A stretch of 21,140 nucleotides of DNA, taken from positions 1 through 21,140 of the forward strand of contig JAEWKL010000675.1 in assembly GCA_023386115.1 (NCBI GenBank), given 5' to 3'. The position numbers and the translations under genes are program-made. Positions 15,979-21,140 of the stretch are shown here, piece by piece. Origin of the DNA: Pseudomonadota bacterium. GTDB taxonomy: Bacteria; Pseudomonadota; Alphaproteobacteria; Rhizobiales; Beijerinckiaceae. The notes under the pieces were generated by a model, which had not been told where the DNA came from, did no database searches, and saw only the letters and a list, made by a program, of their open reading frames with translations. Position 1 is the stretch's first letter. Each line of letters begins with the position of its first letter.

Positions 15979-16316
15979 GGGGTCTTGTCTGCGAATCGCC
16001 GTCTGCCTCCGGGCCTTCTGAATGCCGTGGATGCGGATGCCCAGCCGACCGCGCTCCCCGGCGTGTCTCTGCAAGAATTCGTGCCGCATCCCCCGCCGCC
16101 ACGCGATCTTGCGCTCTGTCGGGACGCCGGTGGCGGAAGATCCCTTCGGTCCTTCGCCGAGGAAGCGCTTGAGAGCGTCGTTGCTCGTGTGCTTCCGGTG
16201 CGCGACGATCAAGGCGTCAAAGACGCCGGCATTGTCCCGATCGCCCTCGTCACCGAAGAGTTCCAGACTACGTGCGCGCGATGGACGTCCGGCTCGTCGT
16301 GGAACGAGACGAACAC
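15979..16316 (-). pseudogene. thsB: Decayed ThsB-like gene (DUF1863 TIR-like domain)
   Basis: Two minus-strand frames together give the start and core of a DUF1863/TIR-like protein of the canonical Thoeris ThsB type. From 16316 one frame reads VFVSFHDEPDVHRAHVVWNSS (the opening VFVSFH strand is diagnostic), then reaches a stop. Around 16236-16240 the match moves to the second frame: DNAGVFDALIVAHRK, NDALKRFLGEGPKGSSAT, AWRRGMRHEFLQRHAG (the conserved W...E helix with the catalytic-type glutamate) and GRLGIRIHGIQKARR, ending near 15979. Beyond that the expected C-terminal part is not found. No in-frame ATG directly precedes the first block; an ATG at 16362 is in the second frame. The gene would have been divergent from thsA with under 100 nt between starts. 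At least one frameshift and a missing 3' end mark it as a relic. Confidence 0.82.
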
Positions 16317-16411
16317 CCGCCTCGCCAGGCCGCCGATCCTTGACCCTTGCCTGACTTGCCATCAAGCCTCGTCGCATGAGCCGACCTCAATCCGGGAGAC
16401 GTGGTGACGCC

Positions 16412-17878
16412 ATGGATCGTTCGACATTCGTTCGGAGATGGGAGGAAGCCCTGGAGAAGGGGTCGGCGTCGGTCTTCATCGGCGCAGGCCTGTCCCGCGG
16501 CGCCGGCTACCCCGACTGGAAGACCCTGCTCAAGGACGTCGCTCAGACGCTCGGGCTCGACCTCGACAACGAGCAGGATCTCGCCGCCGTCGCGCAGTAC
16601 AGCATCAACCGGGCGGTCGGGAAGCGGCAGGAACTGTCCCGCCTCATCGCCAGCGCTTTCCCGCCCAAAGCCGAAGCTCCGGAGGCGTTCCGCCTGCTCG
16701 CTCGGCTGCCGCTGCGGCACGTCTGGACAACGAACTACGACACGTTGCCTGAAACCGCGTGGCGTCAGGAACGCAAGCTTCTGGACGTCAAGTCGCGCAA
16801 CGAGGATCTCGGCGTGGACAAACCATGGGCGCACAGCATTCTCTACAAGATGCATGGCTCGGTCGAACACCCTTCCGACGTGGTCATTGCCAAGGATGAC
16901 TACGAGCTATACCGCAGGATGCGACCAGGCTATTTGCAAGTTTTAACAGGACATCTTGTAAGTAAACAATTCTTATTTATAGGATTCAGCTTCACTGACC
17001 CGAATCTTGCTCACTTGTTTGGAAGCATTCGCGAGTCCTTTCGCGATAATGGCCCGGAGCACTATGCGATCGTGCGGCGGCCGGCCAAGGGGCCTGGGCG
17101 GAAGGCTGCCGAGCGCATCCGGCACGATTTGTGGATCGAGGACCTTCAGCGCTACGGCATTCGGGCCGTCGAGGTCGACGGGTTCCCGGAGATCGACGAT
17201 ATCCTGCACGAGGTCGAGATGCGCCTCGCCAGACGCAGCGTCATGATCGCCGGCAGCTTCCCGGACACGCTCGAACCCGCCGACCTGGAGCGCCGGCGCC
17301 GCGTGGAGGCCGTGGCGCGCGGAGTGGGGCGTTCGATCGCGGAGCGCGGCAAGCGGCTGGTATCGGGATTCGGCCTCGTCGTCGGCAGCGCGTCCATCTC
17401 CGGCGCGCTGAGCGTGGTGTTGAAGGAGGAGACGCCGAACCTGGAGAAGAGCCTGATGCTCCGGCCATTTCCGCGCGAAGCGCCGGCCGGCGTCGAAGCG
17501 TCCGAATTCAAGCGGCGCTACAGGGAGGCGATGGTCCAGCAGTCCGGCGCGTGCGTGGCCATAGCGGGCGAGAAGGACGTCGAGCGTGGCGGCCGGCGCG
17601 AGCGCGTCGTCGGCGACGGCGTTGTCGACGAGGTCGAGGCCGCCCGCCGCACGGGTCGAGCGGTCATTCCGGTCGGCGGGACAGGCGGTGCGGCGGCGGA
17701 GGCTTGGAAACGCCTCGATGCGGAGTTCGAGCAGCACTGGCCCAAGTCCCTGCGGCCGGCCTTCGACGTTCTCGGCGATCCGGCAAGTTCTGCGGATGAT
17801 CTCGTGAGCGCCGTCGAGAGGTTCCTCGACTATCTCGACAATCCCGAGTCGACGCGGGGTCGGCGGGAGCGGCGCTAA
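16412..17878 (+). CDS. thsA: Thoeris effector ThsA (SIR2 NADase with C-terminal SLOG sensor)
   Basis: The 488-aa product matches ThsA along its whole length. The SIR2 domain has FIGAGLS (22-28), VWTTNYD (104-110, with N108), KMHGSVEHP (146-154, catalytic H148), and SKQFLFIGFSFTDPNL (184-199). The C-terminal SLOG domain starts near 276 (SVMIAGS) with RLVSGFGLVVGSASISGAL (315-333), LMLRPFPR (348-355, R351 likely contacting the signal molecule) and AVIPVGGTGG (417-426). In known Thoeris systems a TIR protein (ThsB) senses phage and makes a cyclic ADP-ribose isomer that binds the SLOG domain; ThsA then degrades NAD and the cell dies before phage release. All landmark residues are present, so it looks functional. 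ATG 16412 is where family similarity begins. Codons between 16920 and 17040 are unusually AT-rich. Confidence 0.95.
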   Translation: MDRSTFVRRWEEALEKGSASVFIGAGLSRGAGYPDWKTLLKDVAQTLGLDLDNEQDLAAVAQYSINRAVGKRQELSRLIASAFPPKAEAPEAFRLLARLPLRHVWTTNYDTLPETAWRQERKLLDVKSRNEDLGVDKPWAHSILYKMHGSVEHPSDVVIAKDDYELYRRMRPGYLQVLTGHLVSKQFLFIGFSFTDPNLAHLFGSIRESFRDNGPEHYAIVRRPAKGPGRKAAERIRHDLWIEDLQRYGIRAVEVDGFPEIDDILHEVEMRLARRSVMIAGSFPDTLEPADLERRRRVEAVARGVGRSIAERGKRLVSGFGLVVGSASISGALSVVLKEETPNLEKSLMLRPFPREAPAGVEASEFKRRYREAMVQQSGACVAIAGEKDVERGGRRERVVGDGVVDEVEAARRTGRAVIPVGGTGGAAAEAWKRLDAEFEQHWPKSLRPAFDVLGDPASSADDLVSAVERFLDYLDNPESTRGRRERR

Positions 17879-17915
17879 CACGCTCGCGCGTGCTCGGATG
17901 GTCCCTCGAGGAGGG
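17879..17915 (+). terminator. Two small hairpins after thsA
   Basis: CACGC/GCGTG (17879-17892) and CCCTC/GAGGG (17903-17915) follow the thsA stop directly. Both stems are short and no T-run follows, so intrinsic termination is only a possibility. Confidence 0.25.
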
Positions 17916-18220
17916 GCCCGGCCACCGAGGGGTGGCGCGCCGTTTCCAGGCGGTCTCGGCGTGTCGTGGCCGGGTCACGTTCCCGCACGTTCGATGAGGC
18001 GAGCGTCGTCCGATGTGCGGGCGGTGTGGCTTCTCCTGACGGGCGACGAGCGTGGCGAGCGGGACAGACTTGCCCACGATGCTCTCAAACCGCCGTCACC
18101 AAGTTAAGGCATCCTCAGATTTCGGTATCCTCAAGTTCAGGCGTCCCCAAATTTGGGCGTGCCGTCGCGGAGGCACGGGCCTTCACGGCGATCGTGCGCA
18201 GGCAGGACGTGGCGTTTGCC
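17916..18220. other. Gene-free stretch downstream of thsA
   Basis: No supportable gene. It holds the 16-nt tandem repeat array at 18101-18164 (listed separately) and leads into the LysR relic on the minus strand. Confidence 0.45.
18101..18164. repeat. Four imperfect 16-nt tandem repeats
   Basis: Plus-strand units AAGTTAAGGCATCCTC, AGATTTCGGTATCCTC, AAGTTCAGGCGTCCCC and AAATTTGGGCGTGCCG start at 18101, 18117, 18133 and 18149. The period is regular although the units have diverged. The 16-nt period and local stop codons argue against coding. It lies between thsA and the LysR relic. Confidence 0.7.
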
Positions 18221-18476
18221 ATCCCGCGGCAGGTTCTCCCGCAGGACGAGGTCGCGTCGCTCCACATAGGGGCTCGCGTTGCGTGGAGAGGTCACGAGCG
18301 GGTGGCGCATCAACGCGCCGAGGCTCAGGGTCTCCTCGTCCGGCACCGGTTCCGGGGCGGTGATCCAGGCGATGGGAATGCTGAAAAAGGGACCGGCTGG
18401 CGAGGCTCGGCAGGGTGATCGGGCCAACCAGGAACGCGTGGTCGATCTTGCTGGTGACAAGGGCCGCCTGCATGTT
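18221..18476 (-). pseudogene. LysR-type regulator relic (effector-binding domain fragment)
   Basis: Minus-strand residues NMQAALVTSKIDHAFLVGPI then LPSLASRSLF in one frame continue, after a shift near 18383, as SIPIAWITAPEPVPDEETL, SLGALMRHPLVTSPRNASPY and VERRDLVLREN in another. The order and wording fit the substrate-binding domain of LysR-family regulators. The helix-turn-helix half and the C-terminal third are not found: upstream the DNA changes to an AT-rich patch at about 18505, and downstream similarity fades near 18221. It is therefore a truncated, frameshifted fragment without function. Confidence 0.72.
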
Positions 18477-18504
18477 GGGCGGTGTCCGGACAGGGTTCAT
18501 GTGT

Positions 18505-18645
18505 GGAGCGTGCAATAATTGTCTAAACATAGACGATATGGCGAATGCATAGATAAATTCCAATCATTGCGAAAAATCGATCATTCGAGCGATTCTATGA
18601 CTATGAATTCAATATATAAAATGTTATTGTTCTCTCGCTCGAGCA
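18505..18645. other. AT-rich patch at the right side of the island
   Basis: A sharply AT-rich stretch of roughly 140 nt without a gene, set between the LysR relic and the IS6-type relic, in otherwise GC-rich DNA. It resembles the composition of 13744-15460 and may be a leftover of the same incoming DNA. Confidence 0.6.
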
Positions 18646-18659
18646 GCGAACCCCAGGGC

Positions 18660-18893
18660 GGCTTCCGGGGGCGGGTCAGCAAAGCCACCCTGATCGCGCG
18701 CCGTCTCCTGGTACCTGCGCTCCGCGCTCGGCCATGGCGACATCGCGGGGATGCTCCTCGAGCGCGGCGTGAAAGGGGATCACGCCACCATGCACCGCCG
18801 AGGGCTCGCCGACGCTCCGGCTTGTGGGCGACGCCTTCGCCGGTCCCGCAGGCCGCATTGCGGATCGGCGGGCGTGGACGGAACCGACATTGC
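18660..18893 (+). mobile_element. IS6-family transposase relic
   Basis: The plus strand reads GFRGRVSKATLIA in one frame, then from about 18700 AVSWYLRSALGHGDIAGMLL and ERGVKGDHATMHRR in another. This matches the N-terminal part of IS6-family transposases, whose typical wording is WYLR, then a 'YRDI' helix, then 'ERGV.VDH.T..RW'. A following stretch up to about 18893 (GVDGTDI) aligns with the region of the first catalytic aspartate (family WRVDETYI), but the DDE core beyond is missing or unrecognisable and no terminal inverted repeats were found. It is a frameshifted, 3'-truncated remnant. Confidence 0.7.
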
Positions 18894-19000
18894 CAGAACG
18901 GGCCAGCCCCGCCCGGCGCCGATCCCGCTGCCGCGCCATCGCGAAGAGGCGGTCGGCGGCCCGCATCCGATCGCAGGAGCGGATGCGGGACCCGTCTGCC

Positions 19001-21064
19001 TCACCGAACCGCCGTGCCCTCACGTCTCAAGAGGACGTCGAGCCATCCGCGCCGATCGACCGTGACGACGTCGCCCTCGCTGGCGATCACGGTGGTGGTC
19101 TCCGCCTCGAAGATCGCCGGCCCCACGACCGTCATGCCCGGTTCGAGCGCCTCGATCCTGTAGACGGGTACCGAGCGCCAACCGTCGAAGTAGGCACGTC
19201 GCTGCGCCGCGGGCGTGGCAGGTGAGGACGAGGTGGTCGCCGCCCGGACGGGCGGTGCCGTCACCGTTCCCACCACGGCGACGCGGGCGTTGACGAACAC
19301 GACCTCCTGGTCCCGCGAGGCGTAGGTGAACAAGTCCTCGTGGCGGGCATGGAACTGCTCGTGGACCCGGGCGACGAGGGCCGGCGCGTCCCAGGCGAGG
19401 TCGTCGAGCGGGACGTCGACCTCGAACACCTGCTCGCCGTAGCGCATCTCCGCCGAGCGCTCGACGCAGAGCGGTCCGTCGAACCATTCGCGCAGCCGGG
19501 CGGTCGCCTGCGCCTCGAGATCCGCGAAGATCGCCCGGAGCCCATCGTCGTCGACGGCTGCGCTCTCGCCGACATGGGTGCGGCTCACCTCGTAGCGCAG
19601 GTCGCTCGCCAGCATGCCCCAGGCCGAGAGGACCGAGGCGACGGTCGGCACGATGACCCGCGGGATCTCCAGTTCGCGGGCGACCTCGACCGCGTGCAGG
19701 CCCGCGGCCCCCCCGAAGGACAGGAGGGCAAAGCGCCGGGGATCGACGCCCCGCCGGAGGGTCATGAGGCGGATGCCGTCGGCCATCTTCAGGTTGATCA
19801 GCCGATGGATGCCGAGGACCGTCTCCTCGCGCGAGAGGCCGAGCCGCGGCGCGAGGCCGTCGGCCGCGCGCTCGGCGGCGGCCCGGTCGAGCCGCTTGCG
19901 GCCGCCGAGGAAGGTCTCGGCATCGAGGTAGCCGAGGAGCAGGTTGGCGTCGGTCACGGCGGGCTGCGTGCCGCCCTGACCGTAGCAGGCGGGTCCCGGA
20001 ACGGCGCCCGCGCTCTCGGGGCCGACCTGGAACCGCTCGTCCTTGAAGCTCGCGAGCGAGCCCCCGCCGGCTGCGACCGATGCGATGTCGAGGGAGCGCA
20101 GGGCGATCCGCTCGCCCGCCAGTCCGCGGGTGCCGGACAGGGCCGCCTGGCCGTCGACGATCAGCGAGATGTCGGTCGAGGTTCCTCCGACGTCGAACGG
20201 GATCAGGTCGGGAAGGTCGAGCATCGCGGCGCAGCGGCGCGCGCCCGCCACCCCGCCGGCCGGACCCGAGAGGACCGTCGCCGCCGCGAGCCGGCCCGCC
20301 TCCTCGACGGGCGCCATGCCGCCATGCGACAGGATGATGAACAGGGAGCCGGACAGGCCGGCCTCGCGCAGGCGTCGCTCCAGGTTGGTGAGGTAACGCT
20401 GGACCGCCGGCCCGACATAGGCGTTCACCACCGTTGTCGAGACGCGCTCGTATTCCTTGATCTGGGGCAGCACGTCACTGGAGCGCGTGACGTAGAGATC
20501 GGGCAGCTCCCGTCTCAGACGCTCGACCGTGGCGATCTCGTGAGCGGGGTTGCGGTAGGCGTGGAGATAGCACACCGCGACCGACGTGACGCCGGAGCCG
20601 CGCAGGCGGGCCACCGCCTCGGCGAGGGAGCCCTCGTCGAGCGGGATGGTGACGGACCCGTCGGCCCGCAGGCGCTCGCGGACGCCGATGCGCAGGGAGC
20701 GAGGCACCAGCGGTTCGGGAGGGCTTGAGCGCAGGTCGTAGCGGTCGTCCTTGAGGCCCTCCCGCATCTCCAGCACGTCCCGGTGCCCCTCCGTGGTGAG
20801 GAGCGCGACCCTGGCGCCCTTGCGCTCGAGGAGCGCGTTGGTGGCCACCGTCGTGCCGTGCACGATCCGCTCGGTCCGGGACAGCATCTCCCGGAGGCCG
20901 AGGCCCAGCCTGCGGGCCAGTTCCTCGAGGCCGGCCAGCACGCCGAGGGACTGGTCGTCCGGGGTGGACGGCGACTTGGCGAACATCGTCGTGCCGGTGC
21001 GGTCGATCGCCACGAGGTCCGTGAAGGTCCCGCCGACGTCGATCCCGATCCTGAACTGCGTCAC
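19001..21064 (-). CDS. hyuA: Hydantoinase/oxoprolinase family protein, HyuA-type subunit
   Basis: The 687-aa product has the usual full length of HyuA/N-methylhydantoinase A subunits, which use ATP to open hydantoin or 5-oxoproline-like rings, normally with a HyuB partner; some relatives are acetone or acetophenone carboxylase subunits. Landmarks are the ATPase-fold phosphate loop GIDVGGTFTDLV (7-18), HGTTVATNALLE, VLSGPAGGVAGAR, IPFDVGGTSTDISL and LLSFGGAAGLHA. The start is GTG 21064, with AAGGAG about 8 nt before it and a single base separating it from the stop of the upstream minus-strand gene, so the pair is an operon. No hyuB follows downstream, where the accessory island begins, so the partner must be upstream beyond the window or absent. 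The exact substrate is not determinable. Confidence 0.92.
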   Translation of the reverse strand: MTQFRIGIDVGGTFTDLVAIDRTGTTMFAKSPSTPDDQSLGVLAGLEELARRLGLGLREMLSRTERIVHGTTVATNALLERKGARVALLTTEGHRDVLEMREGLKDDRYDLRSSPPEPLVPRSLRIGVRERLRADGSVTIPLDEGSLAEAVARLRGSGVTSVAVCYLHAYRNPAHEIATVERLRRELPDLYVTRSSDVLPQIKEYERVSTTVVNAYVGPAVQRYLTNLERRLREAGLSGSLFIILSHGGMAPVEEAGRLAAATVLSGPAGGVAGARRCAAMLDLPDLIPFDVGGTSTDISLIVDGQAALSGTRGLAGERIALRSLDIASVAAGGGSLASFKDERFQVGPESAGAVPGPACYGQGGTQPAVTDANLLLGYLDAETFLGGRKRLDRAAAERAADGLAPRLGLSREETVLGIHRLINLKMADGIRLMTLRRGVDPRRFALLSFGGAAGLHAVEVARELEIPRVIVPTVASVLSAWGMLASDLRYEVSRTHVGESAAVDDDGLRAIFADLEAQATARLREWFDGPLCVERSAEMRYGEQVFEVDVPLDDLAWDAPALVARVHEQFHARHEDLFTYASRDQEVVFVNARVAVVGTVTAPPVRAATTSSSPATPAAQRRAYFDGWRSVPVYRIEALEPGMTVVGPAIFEAETTTVIASEGDVVTVDRRGWLDVLLRREGTAVR

Positions 21065-21065
21065 C

Positions 21066-21140
21066 TCAACGCTCTCCTTTCCGGCTCACCAATCCCTCGG
21101 CGAGGTCCCGCTCCCGGGCGGCGGCGGCGCGGGCCTCCGG
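21066..21140 (-). CDS. C-terminal tail of an unidentified gene upstream of hyuA
   Basis: The minus-strand frame is open from the right edge to a TGA at 21066-21068, giving the last 24 residues (ending AEGLVSRKGER), alanine/arginine/glutamate-rich and helical. The tight 1-nt spacing to hyuA and the AAGGAG inside this tail support real co-translated genes. HyuB is one candidate by gene context; the tail is too short to tell. Confidence 0.5.
   Translation of the reverse strand, partial: PEARAAAARERDLAEGLVSRKGER

Noticed and set aside
15439..16377. Single minus-strand gene of 312 codons between the TIR gene and thsA
   Set aside because: Only codons about 48-133 look like protein (the ThsB core). 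The start belongs to another frame and the C-terminal half is not protein-like, so it is a broken relic rather than one gene.
18519..19163. Plus-strand open frame of 214 codons running into the end of hyuA
   Set aside because: Only a short part (FRGRVSKATLIA) is transposase-like; the rest is out of frame or antisense to hyuA. It is listed as an IS6-type relic instead.

Overview
The window is GC-rich DNA (67% in one 60-base line counted at 4201) from what is probably an alphaproteobacterium, perhaps of the Methylobacterium type. That placement is inferred from codon use and gene content. No rRNA or tRNA is present to prove it.

Left part (1-6473, plus strand). The window opens inside a molybdenum hydroxylase large subunit of the isoquinoline 1-oxidoreductase beta type. 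Then come a hypothetical protein, a small carboxymuconolactone decarboxylase/AhpD-like protein, a DUF417 membrane protein, and a large regulator with an OmpR-type winged helix, an NB-ARC-type ATPase and a helical-repeat tail.

Middle (6487-13279, minus strand). A PaoABC-type periplasmic aldehyde oxidoreductase operon ([2Fe-2S], FAD/[4Fe-4S] and molybdopterin subunits) is followed in the same direction by a VOC-family protein and an Old Yellow Enzyme gene. The latter is broken by a net 14-nt deletion. A second VOC protein with a Tat signal lies upstream, separated by about 415 nt that hold five 14-nt tandem repeats. The set suggests oxidation or reduction of aldehydes, enones or similar electrophiles; the substrate cannot be read from sequence.

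Right-centre (about 13744-18900) is an accessory island of mixed composition, and the most interesting part. It holds a Thoeris-type anti-phage locus. The thsA gene (SIR2 NADase plus SLOG sensor, 16412-17878) is intact. A canonical ThsB (DUF1863 TIR-like) gene lies divergently beside it on the minus strand but is frameshifted and decayed. An intact AT-rich gene for a 467-aa protein, with an N-terminal TIR domain and a long unrecognised C-terminal region, lies on the other side. The hypothesis is that this long TIR protein is either the surviving signal-producing partner of ThsA or an independent TIR defence gene. The island ends in debris: a 16-nt tandem repeat array, a LysR regulator relic, an AT-rich patch and an IS6-family transposase relic.

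Right end (19001-21140, minus strand). A hydantoinase/oxoprolinase HyuA-type subunit is translationally close to an upstream gene of which only the last 24 codons are visible.
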